Origin: Flavicella sediminum
GTDB taxonomy: Bacteria > Bacteroidota > Bacteroidia > Flavobacteriales > Flavobacteriaceae
DNA: 64,000 nucleotides
Assembly (NCBI RefSeq): GCF_006381105.1
Contig: NZ_VDET01000002.1
Location: forward strand, 1,215,578-1,279,577
Direction: 5' to 3'
Position numbers and translations under genes: made by a program. Each line of letters starts with the position of its first letter. Position 1 is the first letter of the stretch. Positions 44,389 through 53,099 of this stretch are shown piece after piece. A model generated the notes under the pieces. The model did no database searches. It saw only the letters and a list, made by a program, of their open reading frames with translations, and was not told where the DNA came from.

Positions 44389-46464
44389 TTATTTTCTAGA
44401 GAACGAAGGCCCTTTTAAAAAATGCCATTGAATTCTTAGGCCAAATTCAGTATAAGTAAATCCATTTGCATTGGCAGATGTAACAGCAGAGGCAATATTA
44501 CTTTGCAATCCATAAATATTGGCAACCAGTCTGCTGCTAAATTTATAGCCTAGTTTTGCCTGAACTCGATAAGTACTTTGCTGTGCTTGATCTTCAATAT
44601 ATTGCAAACCTAATGCGGCGTTTAAATTGTAATAAATACTTTTGTTTTTAGTTGAATATTCGTCTTTCATTAAATCAATAAAGATTTCATAAGCTTTAAA
44701 TTTTTCCGGACTAAAATAATCATTAGGTACTTGGTCTTTAAATGAAATGGCTTGGAAATTAAAACCAGCTTTTAATGCGGGCTTGCTCAAAATATTGTAA
44801 TAAAGTGAGGTAAACAATAGGTTTCTTGCGTTTCCATCACTTTGTGCAGTATAATAATATTGGGTAAACCAACCCAAGTTAAAATTGGTACCCATATTGT
44901 AATTGGCGAAGAAATTATTTTTCACAATTTCTTTTTCCAATAAATCGGCATTAAAAGTTTCCATTTCACGTTTGTATCCTATTTCTAAAGAATTTAATTT
45001 AAAAGGTTTTAAGTTTAAAGAAATGGTGGTTAGGAAATTTTTATAGTTTTCTGTTTCAACGTCTGTTGAAACAATTCCTAACAAAGCATTTAAAGAAACG
45101 CTAGGAGCTAATTGTTGTGTTATGCCGGCAAATACACTATGTACACTGGCGCTGTTATTTTTAAAATCGTTTTGGGTGGTTCGGTAGCTATATTGACCTT
45201 TTAAAGTTGTTTTTGTTGAAATAGGATAAATGATATCTAATTCTGTTACAATGGCGTTATTTTCTCCATTGTCGAAGGAATAAGCGGTTTTAGAGGTGGC
45301 ATAAGGTGTAAAGGACTTATCCAACCCTTTTATAAAGTTTACAACATCTTTTTGTTTGTCGTAATATTTTAAGGTTTGTTTGGCGGCACTATAGGCTTCT
45401 TTGTATTTTCCTGAAGCTTTTAAGGCATTTGCCTTTCCTAAATTTCCATCAAAGGAACTGGCTTCTGTTTCTAAAATTTTATCATAATCTGTAATGGTAC
45501 TTTTAAAATCTCCTTTGTAAATATTTAAGGTAGCTCTTAATGAAATTGGCCAAGTTTCTTTTGGATGTTCGTTAATCAGTGTGTTGATGTCACTTTCAGC
45601 TTTTTTGTATTTTTTATTCCAAATTAAAGCTTGAACATTTCGAGAGGCTGTTTGTTTTTTTAATTCCTTATCGCTAATCTCACTCACCATTTGCATGGCT
45701 TGGTCACTTATTTTTAAAGCAGCCTTGTTTTTATTTTCAAAATGAGCAATTAAGGATAAGCCATTTAATGAAAAAACACTGTCTTTTTTAGTGGTGGCTA
45801 AATCGTAGTACACTTGTTTTGCATTTTCGTATTGCTTTGCAATTACGTAGGTGTTGACTAGATTTTTTAAGGTAGCTTCGTCTTTTTCAAACAACAACAA
45901 ATTGCTTTTTAGGAAGGAAATAGCTTCCTCGTATTTTTGTTGTTTTGTTAAAGCATCTGCATAGCCTAGTTGAATGTACTTTTTAGAAACCATGGCATTC
46001 GGATTTCCAGGAAGGACTACCAAGGCTTTGTCTACAAATAGTAAAGCTTCAGGATATTTTTTTAAATTAGATAAGGTATTGGCAAATCCTAAAAGAGCAG
46101 GGAAACTCGTAGCGTTTTCTGCCGCCAAAGTTTTATAGTACTTTTCTGCTGCTTCAAACTGTTTGTCCCATAATAAAGATTCGGCATAATTTAATTTTAT
46201 TTCAAAATCACCAGGATAATCTTTTAACATTTCTGTAAAAATACCCACGGCTTTCGGCGCGTCTCCGTGTAAGCCTACCGCTCTCCCATAACACAATTTT
46301 GCTGTTTTATTAGTGGGGTAGTCTTTTAGTACTTTTTGAAAGAAAGCTACAGCGGGTTCATATTTTCCGGTTTCTAAATAGGTAAAACCTTTTTGCATGT
46401 CTTGCGAATAACTTTTTGTCGCAGTAAAAACAAGGATGAATAAATAAAAATAAACGGTTTTCAT
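44389..46464 (-). CDS. TPR protein with C-terminal outer-membrane beta-barrel
   Basis: A 691-residue protein with a signal peptide (residues 1-20, ending SYSQ), about ten TPR units (about 22-385; for example TYLETGKYEPAVAFFQKVL) and a barrel region (about 395-691) ending FGLRIQWHFLKGPSFSRK, rich in alternating aromatic strands. The TPR-plus-barrel layout is that of YaiO-type barrels and of BcsC/PelB/AlgK-AlgE exporters of polysaccharide. It heads one side of the glycan locus and is divergent from the REC-GT2 gene, with repeat array 2 between them. Probably the export pore of this locus. Confidence 0.82.
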   Translation of the reverse strand: MKTVYFYLFILVFTATKSYSQDMQKGFTYLETGKYEPAVAFFQKVLKDYPTNKTAKLCYGRAVGLHGDAPKAVGIFTEMLKDYPGDFEIKLNYAESLLWDKQFEAAEKYYKTLAAENATSFPALLGFANTLSNLKKYPEALLFVDKALVVLPGNPNAMVSKKYIQLGYADALTKQQKYEEAISFLKSNLLLFEKDEATLKNLVNTYVIAKQYENAKQVYYDLATTKKDSVFSLNGLSLIAHFENKNKAALKISDQAMQMVSEISDKELKKQTASRNVQALIWNKKYKKAESDINTLINEHPKETWPISLRATLNIYKGDFKSTITDYDKILETEASSFDGNLGKANALKASGKYKEAYSAAKQTLKYYDKQKDVVNFIKGLDKSFTPYATSKTAYSFDNGENNAIVTELDIIYPISTKTTLKGQYSYRTTQNDFKNNSASVHSVFAGITQQLAPSVSLNALLGIVSTDVETENYKNFLTTISLNLKPFKLNSLEIGYKREMETFNADLLEKEIVKNNFFANYNMGTNFNLGWFTQYYYTAQSDGNARNLLFTSLYYNILSKPALKAGFNFQAISFKDQVPNDYFSPEKFKAYEIFIDLMKDEYSTKNKSIYYNLNAALGLQYIEDQAQQSTYRVQAKLGYKFSSRLVANIYGLQSNIASAVTSANANGFTYTEFGLRIQWHFLKGPSFSRK

Positions 46465-46519
46465 AGATCTAATTTTTTTAATTTCTTATGCTTGCAAGTT
46501 AGGTACTAATGTATGTATT

Positions 46520-46569
46520 TTCATCTATAGAAATGTTCTGTTCGTCGAAATCAATTGGACACTCGTTGA
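46520..46569 (+). promoter_or_regulatory. Direct-repeat array 2 (21-bp period)
   Basis: TTCATCTA (46520), TTCGTCGA (46541) and CTCGTTGA (46562) lie exactly 21 bp apart between the divergent TPR/barrel and REC-GT2 genes. A -7-like TAGTTTTA starts at 46579, 38 bp after the start of the second repeat. The first two repeats fit the other arrays best. Confidence 0.6.
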
Positions 46570-46676
46570 ATATTCGAATAGTTTTACGCTTAGTTATGAA
46601 AATGGAGAAAAAAAGTATTAATTTTAGGACAAGCATTTGGAAAAAGTATTAGTGCCTTTAAAAAATAAAAAATAAT

Positions 46677-47813
46677 ATGAAAATTGTAGCTATTGACGAT
46701 CAGCAATTGGTTCTTTTATCTTTAGAGAAACATTTGACAAGTTTAGGATATCAAGTAAAAACAGCACTAGGTGGAGAAGAAGGGATTAAGTTGATAGAAG
46801 ATTTTCAGCCGGAATTAGTGATTGTAGATATCAATATGGACGGTATGTCTGGTTTAGACATAGTAAAACATCTACGTTCAGCAGGAAATAAAGTGTCCAT
46901 AATGGTCATGTCTGGAAATACAGATGAAGATACCATTGTAGATGGTTTTGATTTGGGTATTGATGATTATATGAAAAAGCCAGTGCAATTAAGTGAAATC
47001 TCAGTAAGAGTAAGACGCTTGATTGGTACTCCAGAAAATTTTGAAAAAAAAGAGCATACACACAATGTTCAAATATCTAAAAGTTGTGTAGGGGTCGTTA
47101 TTCCTTGTTATAATGAAGAGTCCCGTTTGTTGAGTAAAGAATTTACAGATTTTTTAGATACCAATTTAGGTTATCATTTGTGTTTTGTAAATGATGGTAG
47201 TACAGACAAAACTTTAGAAGTATTGAACGATTTGGCCAAAGGTCGAGAAGATTATATTTCGGTATACGATTGTGCACAAAATGGAGGTAAAGGGGAAGCC
47301 GTTCGTCAAGGAATGTTGCATTTAGTAAAAGATCCTCAACTAGATTATTTAGGGTATTTAGATGCCGATTTATCTACAGATTTTAAAGATTTTGACGATT
47401 TGGTTACGACTATTGAAAGTTCTGATTTTCAAATTGTAAGTGGGTCTAGGATTGCACGTATGGGTGCCGATATCAATAAGGAGTCAGCTCGTGAAATTAT
47501 TAGTTTGACCATCAATTTTATCATTCGAAAAATTTTAGGAATGAATTTTAAAGACACACAATGTGGAGCTAAAATTATTCGAAGAGATTTAGTGAAAATA
47601 GTTTTTAAAGATCCATTTTTAACGCGATGGTTATTTGATGTTGAGATTTTTAAACGTATGGGAAATATCTACGGAAGAGAAAAAGCTGTGGCTATGATTT
47701 GTGAACAACCTTTAAAAAGATGGATTCACGCTGATGGCTCTAAGCTTTCTATGAAAGACTCTTTTAAAATTATAGGTCAGTTAGGCGAAATTGCGATAAA
47801 ATATAGAAAATAA
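46677..47813 (+). CDS. Response-regulator receiver domain fused to a GT2 glycosyltransferase
   Basis: A 378-residue soluble protein. Residues 1-118 are a CheY-like receiver with D7-D8, phospho-acceptor D51, S79 and K101 all in place. Residues about 134-378 are a GT2 domain of the polyprenyl-phosphate sugar transferase (DPM1/ALG5) type: VVIPCYNEE, VNDGSTDKT (D173), the DxD motif D229-A-D231 and KDTQCGAKIIRR. It lacks the C-terminal membrane helices of many relatives. Phosphorylation by an unknown kinase could switch sugar transfer. It is the first gene of a plus-strand group with the flippase and GT4 genes. Confidence 0.93.
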   Translation: MKIVAIDDQQLVLLSLEKHLTSLGYQVKTALGGEEGIKLIEDFQPELVIVDINMDGMSGLDIVKHLRSAGNKVSIMVMSGNTDEDTIVDGFDLGIDDYMKKPVQLSEISVRVRRLIGTPENFEKKEHTHNVQISKSCVGVVIPCYNEESRLLSKEFTDFLDTNLGYHLCFVNDGSTDKTLEVLNDLAKGREDYISVYDCAQNGGKGEAVRQGMLHLVKDPQLDYLGYLDADLSTDFKDFDDLVTTIESSDFQIVSGSRIARMGADINKESAREIISLTINFIIRKILGMNFKDTQCGAKIIRRDLVKIVFKDPFLTRWLFDVEIFKRMGNIYGREKAVAMICEQPLKRWIHADGSKLSMKDSFKIIGQLGEIAIKYRK

Positions 47814-47840
47814 AAAGGCCTTCATTTATTGAAATGATCT

Positions 47841-49091
47841 ATGGATATTATCAAAGCTTTAAAGAGTAAAAAAATTAGTCCCGAACAAATATTTATGTTA
47901 AGTGGACTCGTTGTAAATGCAGGAAACTATTTGTATAATTTAGTTTTAGGTCGTGTTTTAGGTCCTGAAAAATTTGCAGATGCTGCCGTTTTAATCACGT
48001 TTTTATTGGTTATTTCTTTTGTGGCGATGTCTTTTCAATTGGTTACCGCAAAGTTTGCGCTTTCTTGGAGTTCAGAACAATATCTTGTTTTTACCAAACA
48101 GTTGTTTTTATACGCTTTCTTGGCAGGAGGTGTTTTGGGAGGTGTGATTGTTGTTTTTTCGGGAAATTTACAATCCTTTTTAAACACCACTTCGTCGGAT
48201 ATGTTTGTGTATTTTGGCTTAGGTGTACCTTTTTATTTTTTAATGAGTGTCAATCGAGGAGTTTTTCAAGGCAAGAAAGAATTCATATCCTTGTCTGTTA
48301 CTTACCAAGTAGAGATGTTGAGTAGAGTGCTTTTTACGTTTCTACTACTTTATTTTTTAGATTTAGATACTTCCGCTTTAATTGCTGTGGGTATAGTTTT
48401 GTCTTTTGTTTTCGGAATTTTTCCTGTTAAAAATTTGAAAGCCCTGCTTCAGCAAAAAGGGGTGTTAGAAAAGACTCAAAAAAAACAAATAGCCACCTTT
48501 TTTGTGTTGACAGCTGTCTATGAAATGACACAGATTATTATCAACAACAGCGATATATTATTGGTGAAACATTATTTTGATAGCTATGAAGCAGGTTTGT
48601 ATGCTTCCTTAGCTTTGATTGGAAGAATGGTTTACTTTATTGCTTGGATGTATGTAATGATACTTTTGCCAACTGTTGTCAAATTAAAAAAAGAAGGGAA
48701 ATCAACCTCGCATGTATTGTATAAATACATAGGATATATTGGCCTAATTTCTTTTTTGATTGTATTTGTGTGTTTGCTATTTCCAAATCAAATAATCCTT
48801 TTATTGTTTGGAGACCAGTATGTAGAAGTGGGACATTTACTATGGAAATATGCTTTGGCTACTTCCTTATTTGCTGTTTCTAATATATTTGCATACTACT
48901 ATCTTTCCTTAGACAGGTATTTTCCAGTTTTGTTTTTAGCGCTGTTAGGAATTGCACAAGTTTTGTTAATTGTATTGTTTCATTCAAGTTTAGAGCAGGT
49001 TGTACATGTACAAATACTAGCCATGTTTGTCCTTTTAATCGCACAGTTTCTCTATTATCTCATAGATCAAAAGAAAACTTCATCGACATAA
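47841..49091 (+). CDS. Wzx/PelG-like polysaccharide flippase (MATE/MOP superfamily)
   Basis: A 416-residue integral membrane protein with about 12-14 helices. It begins SPEQIFMLSGLVVNAGNYLYNLVLGRVLGPE and contains the NSDILLVKHYF segment of polysaccharide flippases and a C-terminal 'polysaccharide biosynthesis' helix bundle. It should flip lipid-linked glycans or support chain export through the inner membrane. It lies 27 bp after the REC-GT2 gene and was probably co-transcribed with it. Confidence 0.88.
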   Translation: MDIIKALKSKKISPEQIFMLSGLVVNAGNYLYNLVLGRVLGPEKFADAAVLITFLLVISFVAMSFQLVTAKFALSWSSEQYLVFTKQLFLYAFLAGGVLGGVIVVFSGNLQSFLNTTSSDMFVYFGLGVPFYFLMSVNRGVFQGKKEFISLSVTYQVEMLSRVLFTFLLLYFLDLDTSALIAVGIVLSFVFGIFPVKNLKALLQQKGVLEKTQKKQIATFFVLTAVYEMTQIIINNSDILLVKHYFDSYEAGLYASLALIGRMVYFIAWMYVMILLPTVVKLKKEGKSTSHVLYKYIGYIGLISFLIVFVCLLFPNQIILLLFGDQYVEVGHLLWKYALATSLFAVSNIFAYYYLSLDRYFPVLFLALLGIAQVLLIVLFHSSLEQVVHVQILAMFVLLIAQFLYYLIDQKKTSST

Positions 49092-49128
49092 AACTTCCTT
49101 TGGGCGAAGCAAATTTGTTTGCAGCCGA
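49079..49128 (+). promoter_or_regulatory. Weak direct-repeat array 3 (21-bp period)
   Basis: TTCATCGA (49079, inside the end of the flippase gene), TTGGGCGA (49100) and GCAGCCGA (49121) are 21 bp apart. CATTTTTG, one base from TAnnTTTG, starts 38 bp after the last. A further TTGACCGA lies at 49131. This is the least certain array. Confidence 0.35.
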
Positions 49129-49187
49129 AGTTGACCGATGAAATTTAAATAATAGTAGCATTTTTGAACCACATAAAAAAAATAGAT

Positions 49188-50369
49188 ATGAAATTAGCCA
49201 TTGTAACTGCTTACCCACCAAGTAAAATTACCTTAACTGAGTATGCGTATTATCTAGTGAAATCTTTTAGACAACACAATGATGTTGAGGAATTGATTTT
49301 ATTGACGGATAAAACAACGGGTAAAAAAGACATTGAATTTGAAGAGGATGGTTGTAAAATAACGATCAGAGAATGTTGGAGCTTTAATAGCTATGGAAAT
49401 TTATTTTCGGTGTCTAGTGCTATTTCAGAAACAAAACCTGATGCGGTGCTTTTTAATTTGCAGTTCATGAAGTTTGGAGATAAAAAAATACCCGCAGCCT
49501 TAAGCTTACTATTGCCTTATGCTTGTAAGGTGAAAAAAATTCCTACCATAGTATTGCTGCACAATATCATGGAAAAAGTTGATTTGGAAAGTGCAGGTTT
49601 TACAGATAGTAAAATCATGCAAAAAATTTATGGTTTTATAGGAACTACACTTACAAAGTTTATTTTACAGGCAGATAAAGTGGCTGTTACAATGGAAAAA
49701 TATGTTACTATTTTAGAAGACAAATACAAAACAAATAATATTGTTCATATTCCTCATGGGACTTTTGAAATTCCAAAAGAACCAGATTACAGTCTGCCAG
49801 AAGGACCCTTAAAAATTATGACTTTTGGAAAGTTTGGGACCTATAAAAAAGTAGAAATAGTAATTGATGCCGTGGAACAATTAAGAAAGAAAAGACCTGA
49901 TTTGGATATGGAAATTGTTATTGCAGGAACCGATAATCCAAATGTTCCGGGGTATTTAGACGGTGTTAAAGAAGCTTATAAAGAAGTAAAACAGTTAACT
50001 TTTACAGGCTATGTTGAAGAGGTAGAAGTAGCCCCACTTTTTAATGAAAGTGCCATGGTTATTTTCCCATACACTTCAACTACGGGTAGTTCTGGAGTGC
50101 TGCATCAGGCGGGTAGTTATGGAAAAGCAGTAGTAATGACTAATTTAGGAGATTTGGCTAGTTTGGTAGAGCAAGAAGGCTACAAAGGAGAGTTTTTCTT
50201 ACCCGATAATGTAGGGCAATTAGCCGATGCGATAGAAAAAATTGCCACCGATGAAACGTATAGAACAGAGCTAGGAAGCACCAATTATAAGGCCGCTACA
50301 GCCTTGCCAATGGAAGTCATTACAAGAATGTACTTAACAGAATTTGACAAATTAATTCAACAAAAATAA
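49188..50369 (+). CDS. GT4-family glycosyltransferase
   Basis: The start at 49188 (MKLAIVTAYPPSKITLTEYAYYL) is chosen because a GT-B fold begins there; an in-frame ATG at 49164 adds eight residues and is nearer the -7-like element. The 393-residue protein has the GT4 features KIMTFGKFGTYKKVEIVIDA, GYVEEVEVAPLFNESAMVIFPYTSTTGSSGVLHQAGSYGKAVV (E-x7-E region replaced by SSGVLHQA) and a Rossmann N-domain. It adds sugars from a nucleotide donor, comparable in role to PelF. It follows the flippase gene. Confidence 0.9.
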   Translation: MKLAIVTAYPPSKITLTEYAYYLVKSFRQHNDVEELILLTDKTTGKKDIEFEEDGCKITIRECWSFNSYGNLFSVSSAISETKPDAVLFNLQFMKFGDKKIPAALSLLLPYACKVKKIPTIVLLHNIMEKVDLESAGFTDSKIMQKIYGFIGTTLTKFILQADKVAVTMEKYVTILEDKYKTNNIVHIPHGTFEIPKEPDYSLPEGPLKIMTFGKFGTYKKVEIVIDAVEQLRKKRPDLDMEIVIAGTDNPNVPGYLDGVKEAYKEVKQLTFTGYVEEVEVAPLFNESAMVIFPYTSTTGSSGVLHQAGSYGKAVVMTNLGDLASLVEQEGYKGEFFLPDNVGQLADAIEKIATDETYRTELGSTNYKAATALPMEVITRMYLTEFDKLIQQK

Positions 50370-50373
50370 ATTT

Positions 50374-51891
50374 TCAATTCGAAATATATTTGAATGATTT
50401 TTTAGGTTTTCCACGACTGTCGATAAAACCAAATTTTTTCTGAGCATTTTTTCTCCATGGAAGTTTACCCACAACTGCCGTGGGAATGTTTTTATAATCG
50501 TACAAAGTCCAAGATAGAAACTGTACATCATTTTCAGTAAAAATGCTTTGCATCGTTTTATGAAATTCTTCTTGTGTGCTTTCTGAACTTCCAAAAGGTT
50601 TCCAAATTCCTCTATAAGAGGATACACCATACTCTCCTAGAGCTATGGGTTTGTTTGGTATTTCTTGTTTTAGTTTAAGATACGCCTCTTTAAAGAGTGC
50701 TATGTCTTCATAGTAGTGAAAGGTAATCAAGTTCAATCTGTCTTTTAACAAAGTTGCATTTTCAATTTTAGCCCACCCCACAGTAACAGCGTGTTTTTGG
50801 TCAATTCTTTTAATGGTTGAAATGGTTTGGTGCAACCAAGCAATCACTTTTTCTTTTCCTCTAGAAGTAAAATCTAAATCGGGTTCATTTTTTACATCCC
50901 AAGCAAGTATGGCATTGTGTTCTTTAAATTCTTGCACAATGGTTTGCGCGTGCTGCGTGGTAAGTGTCCAATCTAAAACAGAATAATCTCCGTAAAAATC
51001 AAAAAGTGTTACAATAACCTTCAGGTCTTTTTGTTCAGCAATGTCAAGCAATTCTCTAAGTTTTTTTAGCTTTTCAGGTTTTAATTCAGCCTTTCCAAAA
51101 TCTTCATATTGTATAAAAACACGAATGGTGTTTAAGTTTGCATTTTTAATAATTTCAAAATCTTTGGCAAGGGTTTCTTTATCGAAATTATCGCCAAAAG
51201 TATCCCAAGCACTGTTTTGTGGGTAGTAATTAATTCCCTTAATTTTATGATTCGGGTATTGTTCAAATACGATAGTTTCTTCTTCGTTTTTTTGCGTCGG
51301 TTCTTTTACCAAATGACGTATTCTCCAAAAACCATCTTCTAATAATAAAATTGCCTTATAGTCCGATACTTCACTTTTTTCAATCAGTAAGGAATCATTT
51401 TTATAAACGCGCTTGTATTCTTTTACGCCATAATCGGTAAGTGAAATTAGCTGCCCATCTTCACTAAAAAAATTAATTTTAGGATGGTGCTCCAGCGTTG
51501 TTTCCTCAATATGAATGTTTTCTTTTTTATTGAAATTAATAAATTCAAAAAGATTTTTTTCAGCACTGTCTGTATAATAATCTTCAATTCCTTTGATGGT
51601 GTTTGTATGGTAAGAAATATGTTTGATATACCAAGCATCCATATAGTTTTTTTCTATATTCCTTAGTGTCTGCTCGTCCATTTTACGACCTACATTTGTC
51701 ATAGGTGCCCAAGTTATATTAGGGATGTACTGACGTGTTTGAAAGACTTCCGCTCGAAGCATTTTAGATCTGTCGGCCCCTGTGTTTAAGAAACTGAAAA
51801 GAGAAGAAACTCCGAAAATTAAGACACCAAGTAAAGACATAAATAACAGGATTGAAAGTGAACGAATTGTAAGTTTTTTTAAATTTACCAT
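50374..51891 (-). CDS. GH5/GH2-TIM-barrel-like glycoside hydrolase, membrane anchored
   Basis: A 505-residue protein with an N-terminal signal anchor (about 10-33), a NTF2-like domain (about 75-200) and a TIM barrel (about 217-500). Catalytic acid/base is N335-E336 (DVKNEPDLD) and the nucleophile is E420 (ALGEYGVSS), the clan GH-A pattern. Substrate strands IRVFIQYEDFG and WTLYDYKNIP are typical. It could trim or process the glycan made by this locus, as BcsZ and PelA do. It overlaps the next upstream gene by 7 bp. Confidence 0.85.
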   Translation of the reverse strand: MVNLKKLTIRSLSILLFMSLLGVLIFGVSSLFSFLNTGADRSKMLRAEVFQTRQYIPNITWAPMTNVGRKMDEQTLRNIEKNYMDAWYIKHISYHTNTIKGIEDYYTDSAEKNLFEFINFNKKENIHIEETTLEHHPKINFFSEDGQLISLTDYGVKEYKRVYKNDSLLIEKSEVSDYKAILLLEDGFWRIRHLVKEPTQKNEEETIVFEQYPNHKIKGINYYPQNSAWDTFGDNFDKETLAKDFEIIKNANLNTIRVFIQYEDFGKAELKPEKLKKLRELLDIAEQKDLKVIVTLFDFYGDYSVLDWTLTTQHAQTIVQEFKEHNAILAWDVKNEPDLDFTSRGKEKVIAWLHQTISTIKRIDQKHAVTVGWAKIENATLLKDRLNLITFHYYEDIALFKEAYLKLKQEIPNKPIALGEYGVSSYRGIWKPFGSSESTQEEFHKTMQSIFTENDVQFLSWTLYDYKNIPTAVVGKLPWRKNAQKKFGFIDSRGKPKKSFKYISN

Positions 51892-53099
51892 ACGCTTTTG
51901 TTTTTGAAAATTTTGCTGATCTCAGCGGTTGTAATTTTGAAATTATAAATTTGATTTTTATAATTTTCAGGATCTAAAATAAATTTCACATACCCGTCGT
52001 TAGATGTGGAAATCATGTATTTATGTGTGGCTCCTTCTTCGCCAATTTCAAGTTCTACACGCAGTCCATCAGGAATCATTTGTTCCATAAAACTACGCAA
52101 AGGGCCCACAGTAATTTCTCTATTATTTTCTGAAAAAACAACATCAAAGTCTGTAATAACTTGTTGAAAAGATAGCGTAATGGGAGTGCTTTCTGCCATA
52201 CCGTACACAAAGGCTTTTATTTTCCATTGTTGTTCATGGTCAGGATGTACAAATTTAGTTTGTCCAACACCGTTTATGGTATTGCAATTGGCGCTAAGAA
52301 TATCACCATTTTTGTCTTCAATAATAATACTTACAGCCGTTCCATCTGTTACTAAATTTCCAAAAGCATCTTTTATAACGGAAGTTTTTAAAGTGCAAAT
52401 TTGGTTGCCATCTGCATAATTGTGGTTGCTTTCGGCAGTAATTGTAAAGTTAGAAGGCAATGAAGCCCAAACATTCAATGTATGTTCTGTAGATTGTTTG
52501 TTATTGCACTTGGAAGAAATTAAAAATCGACCTGTTTTTAAGGGAGAATAAATTGTTTCGTAACTTAATAAATCTTTTACTACTAGCTGTACAGTGTCTT
52601 CCTTGGCAAGAAATTGTTTTTTAAAAGTAACTTTAGAATTATCCATTACTGGGTTGTCTAAAGTATCTATGGGAATCATGACAGACATAGCGAAATCGAT
52701 ACCTCCAGCTTGCACACTTGGCGGACCAACATAGGTTTCAATTTTAGACACAATGTCGTCACTTATAATGTCTACCTTTCCTTGTTGTATTACTTTTTTA
52801 TTGTGTATTAAGGACCAGTTGACACGGCCTCTTTTGTTGGCAATATTAGTAGGAATTGTGTAAAACAAATATTTTTGAACTCGTGTTGGGTCAATAATAG
52901 TAGTTCCAAAGCTATTGGTAAGATACAGGCTTGGTGTAAAGTTTTCAGAGTTGGTAAAATTTAAGGAAACAAAGGTTCCAGCCACAAAAACCGTATCCGT
53001 GGTTTGTAAAACCAAACTTTTTTGGTCTTGTGTATTTTGACTTATAGCAAGCTGATAGCAAAGTCCGAATAAAATTAATATGTAACTTTTAATGTTCAT
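51885..53099 (-). CDS. Exported protein with invasin/Ig-like beta domains
   Basis: A 404-residue protein with a signal peptide (residues 1-20, ending AISQ), then repeated beta-sandwich regions. The third quarter has a Big_1-like motif, DAFGNLVTDGTAVSI, as in invasin/alpha-2-macroglobulin-type domains. No catalytic motif is visible. It lies between the 1029-residue membrane protein (1-bp overlap) and the hydrolase (7-bp overlap), so the three form one translationally coupled operon. It may bind the glycan or hold the complex in the periplasm. Confidence 0.75.
   Translation of the reverse strand: MNIKSYILILFGLCYQLAISQNTQDQKSLVLQTTDTVFVAGTFVSLNFTNSENFTPSLYLTNSFGTTIIDPTRVQKYLFYTIPTNIANKRGRVNWSLIHNKKVIQQGKVDIISDDIVSKIETYVGPPSVQAGGIDFAMSVMIPIDTLDNPVMDNSKVTFKKQFLAKEDTVQLVVKDLLSYETIYSPLKTGRFLISSKCNNKQSTEHTLNVWASLPSNFTITAESNHNYADGNQICTLKTSVIKDAFGNLVTDGTAVSIIIEDKNGDILSANCNTINGVGQTKFVHPDHEQQWKIKAFVYGMAESTPITLSFQQVITDFDVVFSENNREITVGPLRSFMEQMIPDGLRVELEIGEEGATHKYMISTSNDGYVKFILDPENYKNQIYNFKITTAEISKIFKNKSVW

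Noticed and set aside
46677-47813. Receiver domain followed by a DNA-binding output
   Set aside because: Residues after 118 form a complete GT2 domain with DxD and CGAK motifs; no helix-turn-helix or LytTR domain is present.
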